A DNA stretch of 64,000 nucleotides. Source: Rhabditophanes sp. KR3021 (taxonomy: Eukaryota; Nematoda; Chromadorea; Rhabditida; Alloionematidae). Shown here piece after piece: positions 1 to 11,701 of this stretch (its first letter is position 1; the number at the start of each line of letters is the position of its first letter). The stretch is taken from assembly GCA_963281155.1 (NCBI GenBank), contig CAUJLY010000001.1:2418001-2482000 (forward strand), given 5' to 3'. A model generated the notes under the pieces. That model searched no databases, was not told where the DNA came from, and worked only from the letters and a program-made list of their open reading frames with translations. A program made the translations under genes and the position numbers.

Positions 1-11
1 CATATAAAATT

Positions 12-944
12 TTAATAGTGAATAGTATTTTTTGAATGTCTCACCATTGTAATCCTTGTATTATCAATGGCATTTCTTTTCACAAACAATCTTCTTATAT
101 ATTGTCGGATATCTGAGTTGCACAGAATAAAACCAAAAGGTTCTATCAAATAATAAATTGGACCTTGTAATTGAAGAACGATTTTAATTGTATTTGCAGA
201 TAAATTTAGATTCCTTGAAACGCAAACTGATATAATCATATTTATCAGTAAAAGAAAGTTTAACAAAATACAACTGAATGCATATTTGTTTTGTTTTTGG
301 CTCCACCATGAACATGTATTTATTGATGATCCTTTTCCTTTGTAATTTTTAAATAATTGTATCACCATACAGATATCAGCAATCATGCAGATGGATCCAA
401 TAAAATAAGTTGCGTAAACGTACAGAATTCCTACTGCAATTAAAGAACATGTATTTAGATGCCTGTTAAAAATTTCATATCTGTCATCGTAAAAGAAATT
501 GCAATTCTCAAACACAATCATAGGAAGAGTGATAATAAAGGGAATTATTAAAACAAGGCCTAAAATATTCCTTGTATTGTTTGTTGAAAACATTGAGTTG
601 TACTTAAGGGGTTCAAAAATTGCAACAATTCTATTGAAACACAAAAATAGATGACAAAATACGTAAACTTTGTAAGCATAATTGCTCAAAGGTAGTAGTA
701 TTTTATCAATGTAAAAAATTAAGTTTTCATCAAATAAATGCGAATAATGGTCTCTGAAATTGTAATAAAATGCTGTACAAAATATGTAGACCGTAGCACT
801 AGTGAATAAAAGTGATGCCAGACGTCCATAGCAGTTTCTTAGATGAATTATTCTGATTAGAGCAATAATGCAAATAAGGTGTATAGCAATTGCTATAATC
901 ATAAAAACTAAGATGCAAATATCAAAAGCTAAACTTTCAACCAT
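12..944 (-). CDS. Srx-like serpentine (7TM) chemoreceptor, paralogue 1
   Basis: Single-exon 310-residue protein with seven hydrophobic segments (roughly residues 8-30, 38-60, 85-110, 127-147, 170-200, 222-245, 255-280). It shares with two other window genes the marks LRNCYG after TM1, CHLFLCFNRIVAIFEP at the end of TM3, a WW..KQNKYAF stretch before TM6, and IEP..F.LCNSDIRQ after TM7. This pattern resembles nematode Srx chemoreceptors (family knowledge); Srx is my best guess among the serpentine classes. It would sit in the plasma membrane, probably of sensory neurons (inference). Both the ATG and the stop lie in the window, so the gene looks complete. The nearest neighbour is the orphan two-TM gene; related copies lie at 6.6 and 10.2 kb on the same strand, a dispersed cluster. 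Confidence 0.85.
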   Translation of the reverse strand: MVESLAFDICILVFMIIAIAIHLICIIALIRIIHLRNCYGRLASLLFTSATVYIFCTAFYYNFRDHYSHLFDENLIFYIDKILLPLSNYAYKVYVFCHLFLCFNRIVAIFEPLKYNSMFSTNNTRNILGLVLIIPFIITLPMIVFENCNFFYDDRYEIFNRHLNTCSLIAVGILYVYATYFIGSICMIADICMVIQLFKNYKGKGSSINTCSWWSQKQNKYAFSCILLNFLLLINMIISVCVSRNLNLSANTIKIVLQLQGPIYYLIEPFGFILCNSDIRQYIRRLFVKRNAIDNTRITMVRHSKNTIHY

Positions 945-1468
945 ATTTTATTGCAAATTATGGAATGATAAAATATTTAGCAGCTTATTCTCCTTTTAAT
1001 ATGCCCTTAACATCGGATTTTTATTTACGGGACTATGAAAACCTTACCGGATGAGAGAATTCCAATAAAGTTTTTGTTTTATGAAATTTCAAGTTGATTC
1101 TTTAAGACTATGATAAAGTTTAACAAAGAAAGTGCGTCAACAAATGGATGCGCATTGTTTAAAGATTAAATCTTCTCGATGGTGTGTATTCAAATATATT
1201 GCCAAGGTCCATGCTTTGTGAAATGTGATGTTCGGATGTTCTATAAAAATATTTATCTTAACTATCTGCGTAATAATATTACGTATTGGTCAATATTATT
1301 ACCCTGTTTATATTTTATAAATATCAGTAAATATTTTTTGACATAGTGTGTGTTACGACGACAATTTATTATGTCAGTGATAACCGTATGCCAATGCTAG
1401 AATAATATTATTGTGACAAAAAAATATTTAACATGTTTATTTACAAAAAAATAAGAAATTAAACATGC
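945..1468. other. Intergenic, promoter side of the receptor gene
   Basis: AT-rich sequence without a credible coding frame. No RNA gene or repeat recognised. Confidence 0.6.
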
Positions 1469-1888
1469 TTAAACTTGAATGCAGATGCTGAACGTTTGAG
1501 CCTCCAAGTTATTCTTGATTTGAAAAGATTTCTCAATTTTTCGATTTAAATTATTTTGGATAAGTTTGATAAATTCCATTACATAAAAAGCAAAATTGAT
1601 GATTAAAATTATCTTGATAAATAATTCCGTTCGATTCATTTGTTCACTAGTGGCTTTAATAGATAATAATTGCTTCATATTTAAATGCCCATGAGTTTTA
1701 CTAGAAGGAGGAGAATCATAAGATAGTTTTTGCTTTGGGATTATGGTAAATGCCGATTCTTCATTAACAAAAACTTTTTCTGATCGGCAACACCTAATGC
1801 TAATTAAAATTATTGTTTGAATAAGAATCAGTAAAAGCAATATGCAGAATATTGTTTCTTCCAGACCAAGTGCGTGAATCGGTTTCAT
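1469..1888 (-). CDS. Small two-TM protein, unrecognised
   Basis: Open frame of 139 residues from an ATG. There are two hydrophobic segments, residues about 12-32 (followed by Cys-Cys-Arg) and 90-108, joined by a polar loop of about 55 residues with SPPSSK and HGHLNMKQ. No family recognised. The single-exon structure, membrane-protein composition and lack of competing frames make it a plausible gene, but no splice signals or paralogue support it. Confidence 0.4.
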   Translation of the reverse strand: MKPIHALGLEETIFCILLLLILIQTIILISIRCCRSEKVFVNEESAFTIIPKQKLSYDSPPSSKTHGHLNMKQLLSIKATSEQMNRTELFIKIILIINFAFYVMEFIKLIQNNLNRKIEKSFQIKNNLEAQTFSICIQV

Positions 1889-2190
1889 AATTGATGTTGT
1901 ATTTTGAGAGACAAATTAATGTTATGAATTATTCTTTAAATTAATTTATATATGCTCATTGCATGAGAGTCAACTTTCCAAATGTAGCTCCATCAAAATG
2001 AATTGACAAACAATCATCTCAATCTGACAACACATAATTTTATTCTGACAACTTACAATCATTTTTAGATTGACAAGTGCTTTGATTTTTGACAACGCAT
2101 CATTGTAATATTATCTGCAAATTAATTATATTATGTCAAATTCGGTAATAAATAAACTTACGTACAGATCAGAATTTCAGGTCAGATTTG

Positions 2191-2222
2191 GGTTCAGGTG
2201 TGACAAAAAATATAAAGTCAGG
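2191..2222 (+). repeat. Direct repeat flanking hAT relic, copy 1
   Basis: The core GGTTCAGGTGTGACAAAAAA recurs at 3399 with one substitution, and both copies run on into AGGTTT. It sits in a short run of CAGGT-containing motifs (2160-2290). Confidence 0.55.
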
Positions 2223-3398
2223 TTTGGATTCAAGTCTAAAAAAATTCTCAGGTCAAATCAAGTTTCAGACCAGGGTTGGGTAAAAAATAATTTTTTTTAA
2301 ATGGACTATTTTTAGCACAAAAAATTTATAAAATTTGTAGGATAGACTACGTGTTATACTATGACTCATTATCCCATATTCATATTATTAATCTCTAATT
2401 AACAAAGGCTTCATGATAAAAAGTACATATTTCAACAGCTTGAAAATTCATTCTTGACTGATTGCTCACAAAAGATCATTTTTGTTGGCAAGTTAATTTG
2501 GTGAGCTACACAGCCAATTGAGTTTGTTCCATATTTTTTGTTGACAAGTTTATTAGCGGTACTACATTCGGGCCAAAATCATTTACTAAGCCAATAGGCA
2601 TCAGATCATACTCTTCTAATTCTTTAATGTATTATGATAAACCATCTTCAATGTCTTTGGCACTCTGAGATTTGATTACCATTGTTTTCATTAAATAGCT
2701 ATTTTTTCACACCACAATAACCCCAGTAATACTTATAAAACGATCACTCCAATGCTCACGCACAAGAACAAAGACTTTTCTTTTAGCTTGTTTAAAATGC
2801 ATACTTCTAGCTCAGATTGAACTTCCTTAATCTTTAACTTTAACGTACTTCATATGGAACAAAAGCAGAATTGATAGTTTTAAAACCAGCTAATAAGGAA
2901 GTATTTTTAGTTATACTGAAACTGTTACAAGCAAGTGAGAATAAGATTAAGGTAGGAGCATCATTGCTTTTTCTAGTAGCTTTTTTATCACAAAAGCATC
3001 TGATGTTTGTCCACCAGATACCTTCTTTTCTAAATGTCTTATAAGATTTTTAGTTCCGTAATTTTTTACCCCATTTGTAATTTGAAATTCTTTGTCACAA
3101 ATATTACATTTTTTATTAATATAAACGAATGGCTTTTCATTTTTAACTATTTTGATAACATTTGTGTTTGTGATGAACCATCTAAATGGAGCTGACTTAT
3201 AGCAATAGATGATTGCTGCGTAGTTGTAATACTGTCTTGACAACTTGAAGCCAAATCGAAATCTGAATTATTATTGTCATTTTCTTCATTATCAGTGGTA
3301 TTATTGGTATATCGGTTTATTTTCTTTGGATTGAATGGCAACGACATTGATACAAGTAAAAATAATGATATGATTAAGTTTAAAAAAGTTTCAGGACA

Positions 3399-3430
3399 GG
3401 TTCAGGTCTGACAAAAAATGTATGCAGGTT
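3399..3430 (+). repeat. Direct repeat flanking hAT relic, copy 2
   Basis: The core GGTTCAGGTCTGACAAAAAA matches the copy at 2191. It may be a subterminal repeat of the element or part of the repeat it inserted into. Confidence 0.55.
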
Positions 3431-3702
3431 TAATTATACCCAACAAAATGTTTCATTGCCAACGTTTAGCAACAATAACATTTAATTTTTACTCGAGATT
3501 CTATCAACGGGAAATCCGGTAAAACCCGTTAAGTAATTGCTTTGAATTTAAAAAGATTAAAACTGTAAAGATAATACTAAAGAAAATATATATTTTTATA
3601 TGCCCCGCAAGGAAATTGTCAATATATTGAATGATTTAAAAATTGATGACATCCTCCTCGTAAAATTGGTTTCAAAAAGTGGATAGATATAAAGATATTT
3701 AT

Positions 3703-5173
3703 TTATGAAACATTGTTTGTATTGTCATTACTGAACATTTCGTTCTTCAATACTTGTTTAGCCATATTTTCTAATTGCCTCAAATTCTCTTTGTAACCGG
3801 TAATATAGTCATCGCACAAATACGGCAAGTTGTTTTCTTTACAAAATCTTTTAACTAACTTACTGGCTTTGTTTAAATTTGAACGAGGCATAGTTGGAAA
3901 TAAATGGTGTTCGATTTGATAGTTTAATCCACCCCAAAGCCAATCAGTAAATGGCGAAGGGTTCATGTTTCTTGTTGTCAAAATATGCATGGCAGCGAAA
4001 TTATTAAATAGTCTACTATCAGCTGGATATTTGTCCACAGAGTTATGATTGAATGTAACTACAAACCCAATCAGGAAACCTCCTAAAAACTGAGAAATGA
4101 TAAAGTAAGTAATGCGAGTCGATAAATCAGGAAGACAATATAATTGTAGTAGAATCCAAATCCAATGTGCAATAATTGTAGCTTGTTCCCAGAATGCATT
4201 CATTCTCATCTGCTTATAACTGCTTGATGTTTCAGTAAAAACATATTCAATGGATTGGGAAGTCCATGACGCCCTGATTAAGGGCAACATCATAGTATAA
4301 TAAAGATGTTGGTAAGGCACGACTTTTAAAAGTAGTTTTTCAATCGGTTGTTGAAATTGTTTCAATTGACTAGGAACCAATACTAATAGTGGAGTTAAAT
4401 CGATGTCAGTATCATGATCTGAAATTATGTAATTTGACTCGTTATAAAAAAGACACTCGATTCAAATACTTACCAACTATATTAGTTGCAGCATGGTGAG
4501 TATTATGTTTATTTTTCCACCAATCACTGGAGAATCCCTGGCAAAAGTTTGCAAAAAACAATCCAAAAAATTGATTATATGTTCTATTTTTACTAGGCTG
4601 ATGATGGCAATATTCGTGTGCTAACCATCCTAATTGTTGGAAGGCAAGAGCTAACATTACAGACGATAAAATATACCACCCGTAATATTGCAGAACAAAT
4701 GAAGTGAGCATAATTGCTAAGGTGTCGATTGATTTCCTGTAGTAAAATGCATTATCTTCATCCATTAAGCCATATTCATGCATTCTTTGACGTAACTTTT
4801 CAAAGTTATTAACCATTTTCACTTCTTGTTCAACAGTTAAGTTATACTCTGCAACATTAGTTTCGGACACATCTTTTCTTTTCTGACAAAGTGTAGGATC
4901 ATTTGTAACTTCAATAGCTTTATGTTTCTTTAAGAATTCGATTTGTTTATAGGCTTTGGCAGATCCTTCATGAAAAGCATGAAAAACATGAGTAGCATCG
5001 GAATTCCTGGGAATTACAATTAAAAACTCCAGGAAAAAACATACTTACTTATATTGTGTTATAACACCACCGCCAGGATGATTTTTGATAACATCCTCAG
5101 AAAGATGTACCCATCTTCCATCAATTTTTATATTGAAAGCCTCAATGATATTTTGAGTTTGCTCGGTTACCAT
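3703..5173 (-). CDS. Front-end fatty acid desaturase (cyt b5-fusion, FAT-3/FAT-4 type)
   Basis: Three exons: 5049-5173, 4474-5006 and 3703-4418, giving 457 residues; introns of 42 and 55 bp have GTAAGT donors and CAG acceptors. The N-terminal cytochrome b5 domain has the heme motif HPGG (about residue 30). The desaturase part has the three histidine boxes: HEYCHH, HNTHH and QIEHH, the last with Gln replacing the first His, as in delta-6/delta-5 front-end desaturases. It would insert a double bond between an existing one and the carboxyl end of C18-C20 acyl chains in the ER, for polyunsaturated fatty acid synthesis. The sequence does not tell delta-5 from delta-6. A longer frame reaches 5233 but starts with TTG; the first ATG (5173) fits the family N-terminus. 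Confidence 0.92.
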
Positions 5174-6614
5174 TTTAATAAAAACTGGCGTAAACACAGA
5201 TTTGTTGTTTAAAGCACAGAATAATCTTTTCAATATAAAAAGTGAGCGTGTGTAGTGATAGCTTGATTTTGGAAGTATAAAATAACTTCTTCAACCTAAA
5301 AGAAGAAATTATATAGTGCCTTACTATTACTGATCTAAATATCTTTATTCTTATGTTTAGATAGCTTGACAGTCAATGAAGCAATTCTCGCATGACTTGA
5401 TAAGTTTATTTTATTATTTCTATGAGTGGCGTGATCCTGCATAGTTTCTTTTTTATATGTGTATACACACAAAACTACAGCAAATTTAAAACCGCATAAT
5501 CTAAATGTATAAGTTGCTTATCACAAAGTTTGGACAAAAATACCTTCAATAACACAAAATGATTGTTCTTATAATTATTAACCAGAAAATCGTACAGAAA
5601 TCATACCACATATTTAATATCCTTTTTAGTACAATGATATTTAATGCTTATCATTTAAACACCAAAAATTCAAAAGCGTAAATGAATCAAATGTTATTAA
5701 TGGTGAGATTTACAACCCAGTATATTTGTAAAATTGACTTAAAATAATTATTCGAAAGTGTGAATAAGTTGTGTAAATCTATTCAAAGAGGACTTGAAGT
5801 TATATTGTAAAATAAACCAAATCTCATTGTGTAAAACGTTTCAGCATTGATAAATTGATAGTTCTGCGAGAAGGTTTAGACAGTCTCGGGATACTAGAAA
5901 ACTGCTTATCTGATATATTCCACATTTTCATAATGAATTTTAAATGCTGAATTAGTCTTTTCATATGATCGAAATGATATTTAAGTTTGCTAGTGAAGCA
6001 TTGTTGTTTCCATATTATCCAAGTCGATTATAAATTGAAGTCTCACCTAATTTAAAGAAACAGTAGTTGTTTTGAAGTTCCAGTACATTTTAGTAAAACA
6101 AAAATAATAGCCAGAATAGCGGCTAGAATCAGAAAGCAAAGAATAACATTTCCATATAAAATAATGAAAAGTTTGAATTCATTTGAATGGAAGATAAAGA
6201 AAAATAAACTTTATGATAAAATAACTATTAATTGGTGTTAATATAGTTTCCACAGATGTTCCATGATGCTTTCTAAATTACGGATTTGCAAATTACTTAC
6301 GCATATAAAATGCTAATATCATAAGCATTTTAGGTCGCATTCAATTGCAATTTCACAACATCAATACATTTTGTTTTCAATTCAATTAACGTTCCATTAC
6401 ATATTTGTTTTGATGATTAAAACAAGTAAAAATGTATGATATAATAATTAAACATTTTTATTCAACTTTTATACGACTATATAATAGACTCCTTATTGTA
6501 ATTTATTGTATAATTTTAAAAGGATTCAAATCTCGTATTGTTAATTGAGTTGGCCTTTTTTATACGTGTGACATAGTCTTAACTAGTTTTTGGGAAACAA
6601 AATAAAATATTCCA
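5174..6614. other. Intergenic between desaturase and receptor 2
   Basis: Mostly low-complexity AT-rich DNA. One minus-strand stretch (about 6060-6190) reads as a 50-residue open frame with a strong hydrophobic segment (ILAAILAIIFVLLKC) but no in-frame ATG; it could be a terminal exon or chance. Nothing else supported. Confidence 0.5.
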
Positions 6615-7540
6615 TTAAACAACGTTAGCGTTTAGTTTAAATACTCCAACTTTTGGTGATATTTGACCCTGTTTACAAAACATATTCAATACAAATTGCC
6701 TTATATCACTATTACAAAGAAAAAAAAAGATGGTTCAAGTAAAGAAAAAGCAACTGCTAGAAATATGTTGATAAATCTAATTAAATTTGGAGACAGAAAA
6801 CTACTTGCAAAAATACCAAATGAAATGAACATGTATATCAGTAATAGAAAATTCAACGATATACAACAGACAGCATATCTATTTTCCCGAATGTTCCACC
6901 AATTTGAATTGACACCAGAAATCCTTACATTCTTTGAACTTTTATATAACTTGTTCAGCATTGCGATATCCAGTATCAAGCAAATTATTCCAACAACGTA
7001 TGCAAAGTAAACATATAAAGCAATAACACTTATCATACAGCATACATTATGTGATATTCTGAAATCCAACGTTTCTTCCTGAAAGTAAAGGTTACATTTA
7101 TCAACAATAATCATTGCAGGAATGCTTATAATAGGAGCCAGAATTATGAAAATAAGCAGTATGTTTGTATTTCTCTTTGTAAAAATTAATTTGTATTCAA
7201 CAGGACGGTAAATAGCCACTATCCTGTTTATGCATAAAAAAAGATGACACAGTAAGTACATTCTATAGGCCAGCATACTAATTGGTGGAAAGACAGTATC
7301 AGTGATGTGTATGAAAGTTTCGTCAAAATACCATTTAGGGAAAAAAAATCTTATGTGATAGTAGAAAGCAAGTGTTGCAATATAGACAGTATTAGAAATA
7401 AATAAGATAAATGTAATGTATCCATAACAATTCCTTAGATGTAGTGATTTGAAAATTGCAATACAACAAATTATATGAATTATAATAGCTGTGATCATAA
7501 GTGCCAAAGGTATTATTTCCAAAGTTCCATACTCGAGCAT
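6615..7540 (-). pseudogene. Srx-like 7TM receptor, paralogue 2, frame broken near C-terminus
   Basis: It begins at ATG 7540 and reads through TM1-TM7 with the marks of its paralogues (LRNCYG, CHLFLCINRIVAIYRP, ENRYAVCCISLNFLLLIYM). At 6720-6728 the coding strand has a run of nine T; after it the frame ends at 6701 with FFFFVIVI. In the next frame the conserved tail CNSDIRQFVLNMFCKQ continues to a stop at 6615. One extra base in the T run would give about 308 residues, matching paralogue lengths of 310 and 301. The lesion is therefore either a homopolymer error in the assembly or a very recent inactivation, since the rest of the protein shows no other damage. Same strand and family as the genes at 12-944 and 10236-11141. 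Confidence 0.8.
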
Positions 7541-8054
7541 ATTTGTTTAGAATTTCAAATTAATTTATTATATTTTAAAACTTTTTCAATAAGGATATCT
7601 AAAATGAAATTAATATTTGGATGAGAAGGACTTTATAATAAATAGCTATTATTGGATACATTAACTTTATTCATCTGGCAAAACTCTTTTTTGAGAAAAA
7701 TAAAGCAATTTATTTTTTCCAGATGCAACGGGGTGATTGTTTTTAACCTAAATTATACTTTATACGGAATTAGGATGTTTATACTCAATTAATGATTCAT
7801 AAATATTAACTAATATTAGTACATTCTTATATAAAAAGATTCCAAATTTAATATTTCCCTGATAAAAAACATTCGCATGTTATTTGAATACTTAATGATC
7901 TTGTGAATGTTTTTTTCGATAGACTTTTTATAGATTATTCTTTTAATCAGAAGTAGTAATTATGAACAAATAATAAAATAAACATTATGAAAATGCATAG
8001 CTTCTTATTGCTCAGATAAATAAAACAATTGTTTAAATTAATAATAGGGCTACT
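7541..8054. other. Intergenic
   Basis: AT-rich spacer containing the upstream region of the receptor gene; no gene or repeat seen. Confidence 0.6.
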
Positions 8055-8498
8055 TTATTTACGGGATTTAAGTGATTTGGCAGCAATAGTAAATTGTGGC
8101 AAAAAACTGTAAATGGGATGCTTGATATAGTAAGCAAGAGTGATTTCATTAGTTGATGAAGATTCAGCACATTTGAAGATTTTTGTGTCATCAGTAACAA
8201 CACAAAATGGAGTTCCGATAGCTTCTGGGCCGTCAAAGATAGAAATATTAGCTTGATTGATAATCAAATTTTGAGCATAGTCAAAATGAATATCAAGGTG
8301 AAACCCATTGTCAGTTTTAAGGTGTACTTCTTGATAACCGATAGTGCAAGGGAGGCCAGTTACATCATCGTTCGAATTTTCAGTAACGGCTTGAGAGTTT
8401 CCTTGAACTGGATTTGTATTAAATGACATTGGAACGCATGTGCTGTCGATCAAAGTAGCTAAGGCTACGAATAATAAGATATTGAAGTAGCTATTCAT
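8055..8498 (-). CDS. Small secreted protein with CUB-like core
   Basis: 147 residues from ATG 8498. Residues 1-19 form a signal peptide (NILLFVALATLIDST) followed by a mature part with four cysteines. The stretch GFHLDIHFDY..., NISIFDGPEAIGTPFC and a final LPQFTIAAK resembles the strand order and the xIxDGP motif of CUB or CUB-like domains, but it is short and the match is weak. It is probably an extracellular protein, possibly one of the nematode CUB-like response genes (inference). A TATA box lies about 50 bp upstream of the ATG. The last residues KSLKSRK are basic. No intron is visible. Confidence 0.65.
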   Translation of the reverse strand: MNSYFNILLFVALATLIDSTCVPMSFNTNPVQGNSQAVTENSNDDVTGLPCTIGYQEVHLKTDNGFHLDIHFDYAQNLIINQANISIFDGPEAIGTPFCVVTDDTKIFKCAESSSTNEITLAYYIKHPIYSFLPQFTIAAKSLKSRK

Positions 8499-8544
8499 TG
8501 TTAGATGAGTAAATTAGTATGCATATTACTATTCAGTCCATAGC

Positions 8545-8551
8545 TTTTATA
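8545..8551 (-). promoter_or_regulatory. TATA box of the CUB-like gene
   Basis: GGTATAAAAGC on the minus strand, about 47 bp upstream of ATG 8498, implying a very short 5' UTR. Confidence 0.5.
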
Positions 8552-9962
8552 CCAAACAGTTTGTCACACCCTCTAATAACGTCACTTTTAACTTCTGTGC
8601 TTAAATTCCTTATTCATCAAATGTACCCAATAGAAAATAAATTATTAAATACACTATGTACTCCTTATCTATGTAATTAATTCGTTTTTAAATAACCTTA
8701 CTAAGTTCTTATCATAAACTAGAATTAAGTGTATGATACCTCCACCATAAAGATAATTTATGATCACAATACATTTCGTGTCGAAAATGATTCTTATAAA
8801 TGCTTAATTGATAAGATTATATACTGATTAAAAATATATTTTCTTTATTCTTAGAACAAATTTAGATGTATCATATTTATATTTTGATTACATTAATATA
8901 TAAAACATTATGACGTTATGACGTTACAAAATCATTGATATGTAGGCACTAGCTAAATTATATATGTATTGTTGTCGATTTTAAGATATTAAATATCATG
9001 AAAATGTTCATTGGCGTAATTGAATTTTACTAGGTATTTATATTCTCCGTATCTATACTATTTTAATAATGTTCCATATTTCAAATGAATGATTTTTATA
9101 CAATCTTTAATTAATTACAAAAAAAATTAATAGCATGATAACATGTTTTTATATTAAATTTAAAGGAATTAAGCCATTGAGTAAACTTAACTTGAAAACA
9201 GACTATAGCATAAAAGGGATTTGTTGAAAATTGTATCTGCTTCATTTTGCAATTTTTGAATAAAGGTTTGAAATTAAAAATTATGAATGTCTTTAAATTT
9301 TAATTAACGTCAAAAACTCTTTTAACATATATAAATGCTAAATATAAATACCTCATTTATTTCAAATCAATGCGATTGTTATTCAAGAATAATTTAAAAA
9401 TAGATAAAAGATGTTTTTTGCATTAATGAAAGATTGAATCAGGTCTGCTACGTAATTATGAAGATACAGATAAATTTGTATTAATAAATTGCCTCATTAT
9501 AGAAAGCACGACAATCTTATTAAGATGTAAAGTCGATGTAGTCAAGATGTATGAATTAATAAAAATGTGTATCTTGTTTAAAATTTCGAAAGGATACTCA
9601 CAAACTACATATAATCTTTAAATATGTTTATTAGAAACTCTTTCAAGTCTCATTTCAAAATTTGGTAACAGAATTCATTTAGAATGCTGAACGCATACAA
9701 ACCTCAAACTGGGTTTTTTAAACCGTTTAAGTTACTTCTCGAAAATCTTATATATAATTAAGTATGATAGTCGGAAGTGGAACATTATTAATCCTAAGCA
9801 CAATGCATAGTTACTTGACCAACTTTTGTTCAAACAATTACATTTACACACTAATTTAATAATACTCATATTTTCTTTTCTGATAGTATTCTTAAAGCAG
9901 AATAAGTAATAAACTCATTCACAGTGGAATAAATCATTGATAGCAGTAAGCTAATTATTGTT
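8552..9962. other. Long AT-rich intergenic region
   Basis: About 1.4 kb with no convincing coding frame on either strand. TGATAA-type GATA motifs occur near 8715 and 8810. No repeats recognised. Confidence 0.55.
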
Positions 9963-10154
9963 TTAATTAAATAGATGAGGCTTGATATGTGATGTTCCAA
10001 TTAATTTATTTAGGACATGCGCAACAATAATACAGACTATAATTGGTCTTGATGCTTTATCCACTGCAATATACATACATATTATTCTCCAGATCTGAAA
10101 TCAATATAGCAAACAAAACATCAATTGTCAATAACGGACCTGTTTACATACCAT
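9963..10154 (-). CDS. Possible tiny spliced ORF or terminal exon, uncertain
   Basis: On the minus strand, ATG at 10152-10154 directly precedes a GTATGT donor. A 57-bp intron (10095-10151) ends in TTTCAG, and a 132-bp exon (9963-10094) stays open to TAA, giving 44 residues (MIWRIICMYIAVDKASRPII...). The open exon plus good splice sites are suggestive, but the first exon is just one codon, so this may be the end of a longer transcript or chance. No family recognised. Confidence 0.2.
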
Positions 10155-10235
10155 AACTACGATAAAAGCATTGCATTTTGAAGTTTATTTTAAAATATAT
10201 TTGCATCAAATATTATAATTGGAAGTACATTTATT

Positions 10236-11141
10236 TTACCTCATAATTGTACCATTTGATGTAACAGAATTCTTCATACAAAATATTTTTCTTACCCACT
10301 GAATAATATCTGAATTACAAGCAATTAAAACCATTGGCTCTAGTGAATAAAAAATTGGACCCAATAACCTATTCAGCATTAGTTTGTTTTCCACAGATAT
10401 AAATTTTAAAAAATATGGACTGTAGGATAAAATCATATAAAGTAACATTAACAAGTTTAAGGATATACAATTGAATGTGTATTTATTTTCCTTTTGTTTC
10501 CACCAATTTACTGTTTGATTTGATCTGTTTATGACTTTGTAATTTGTAAATAGTTTCTTAAGCATAAACAAATCACATATCAAACATAATATTGCAATAA
10601 AGAAGGTCAGAAAGACGTACAATATTTTGACAACTATAATTGAGCAAATATTACCAGAAGCATCGAAGGATTTTGTTTCTCCATTAAAATATACACTACA
10701 CTCATCAACTGTTATCATTACAAAAAACGTGCATAAAGGAAATATAAAAGTACTTATTATATAAATTCTTGTATTTTTTTTAGAAAACATTCTACTGTAT
10801 GAGAATGGGGCGAAAATTGCCAACAGCCTATTACAGCACAACAATAGATGGCAAAATAAATATAATTTATAAAAACACATACTAGTAGGTGGAATGATAA
10901 AGTCCAGTATGTTTAATAATTTTGAATTTATTAAATTATCCATATAAATTCTAAGATTGAAATAAAGTGCTAAAAAAGAAGCGTACATGGCGCTGGAAAT
11001 AAGCAGAAGAATTGTTAGATATCCATAGCAATTCCATAGATTACATATTTTGTATACAGCAAAAGCACAGATCAAATGTAATAAAATTGCTAATAGCAGT
11101 GTAACTAATATTACAAATTCAAGGAGAGTAAATTCAGTCAT
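10236..11141 (-). CDS. Srx-like serpentine (7TM) chemoreceptor, paralogue 3
   Basis: 301 residues in one exon, complete from ATG to stop. Seven hydrophobic segments with the family marks LWNCYG, FCHLLLCCNRLLAIFAP, WWKQKENKYTFNCISLN and LEP...ACNSDIIQW. The arginine-containing NR after TM3 takes the place of the DRY-type motif. It is more diverged from paralogues 1 and 2 than they are from each other in TM4-TM5. Probably a sensory-neuron GPCR (inference); the ligand is unknown. It shares the intronless structure and strand with the other two copies, consistent with tandem duplication followed by intervening insertions. Confidence 0.85.
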   Translation of the reverse strand: MTEFTLLEFVILVTLLLAILLHLICAFAVYKICNLWNCYGYLTILLLISSAMYASFLALYFNLRIYMDNLINSKLLNILDFIIPPTSMCFYKLYLFCHLLLCCNRLLAIFAPFSYSRMFSKKNTRIYIISTFIFPLCTFFVMITVDECSVYFNGETKSFDASGNICSIIVVKILYVFLTFFIAILCLICDLFMLKKLFTNYKVINRSNQTVNWWKQKENKYTFNCISLNLLMLLYMILSYSPYFLKFISVENKLMLNRLLGPIFYSLEPMVLIACNSDIIQWVRKIFCMKNSVTSNGTIMR

Positions 11142-11701
11142 TATTTTAATAAAGTTTGTTATTTGACTAAAATTATGTCTTTCAAAAATGACTAAATAAG
11201 TTCCAAGAAAGGCAAGTATTATTAGCTAAATACACTTACATAATAATTTATATGCGCCACCTTGTTTTTCTCACATTCATGTACTTACTACCGAAGTATA
11301 TATTATACACCTTTTAAGGAAATGGTTTGTTCATACAAAAGTTTATGATGATTAATCTTTACAAAACCATTATACGTAATCATATTTTGATAAAAGAGAT
11401 TCAGGAAGCACTACTCCCTCTTTTTATTCATATTAAATATAAGACAATGTAAAACAATTTGTATTTGCTCAATAGTTACCACACAATTTTGTTCTATCAT
11501 ATAAGCAATAATCACAATAAATAATATTTGTTATCGTATTAAAACGTATGGCGTACATAAAAAATGATGTGAAAACAAAAATTTATTATAAAGGCAGCTA
11601 TTGTTAAAAATTAATAAATGTATGTAAAAATTATTTCGTAGTTTAATTATTTTGATTGCAATAATTGTGCTGTAATATTCGCAGATTCCCCAGACTAATT
11701 A
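11142..11701. other. Intergenic
   Basis: AT-rich spacer; no gene or RNA recognised. Confidence 0.6.

Larger units (their letters stand above)
2191..3430 (-). pseudogene. Decayed hAT-family transposase with BED zinc finger
   Basis: Reading the minus strand, an N-terminal part (about 3347-3150, starting MSLPFNPKKI) shifts frame into a BED-type finger (about 3140-3010: C..C within KKCNICDKEF and a later RHL). Downstream fragments keep hAT-like text interrupted by stops and frame changes: VLVREHWSDRFISITGVIV near 2760, IEDGLS..IKELEEYDL..IGLVNDFGPNVV near 2560-2660, and IGCVAHQINL near 2510, which recall the hAT DNA-binding and catalytic regions (family knowledge). A direct repeat of about 30 bp with core GGTTCAGGTSTGACAAAAAAT flanks it at 2191 and 3399. 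No intact transposase remains, so the element is dead. It also counts as a mobile-element relic. Confidence 0.65.

Noticed and set aside
3425..3445. GGTTTAATTATACCCAAC resembles the nematode spliced leader SL1
   Set aside because: Two extra bases interrupt the match, no GT donor or Sm site follows, and it lies at the edge of the hAT relic repeats.
6663..7010. 115-codon plus-strand frame
   Set aside because: Fully antisense to the receptor paralogue 2, whose seven-TM pattern and conserved motifs are on the minus strand.
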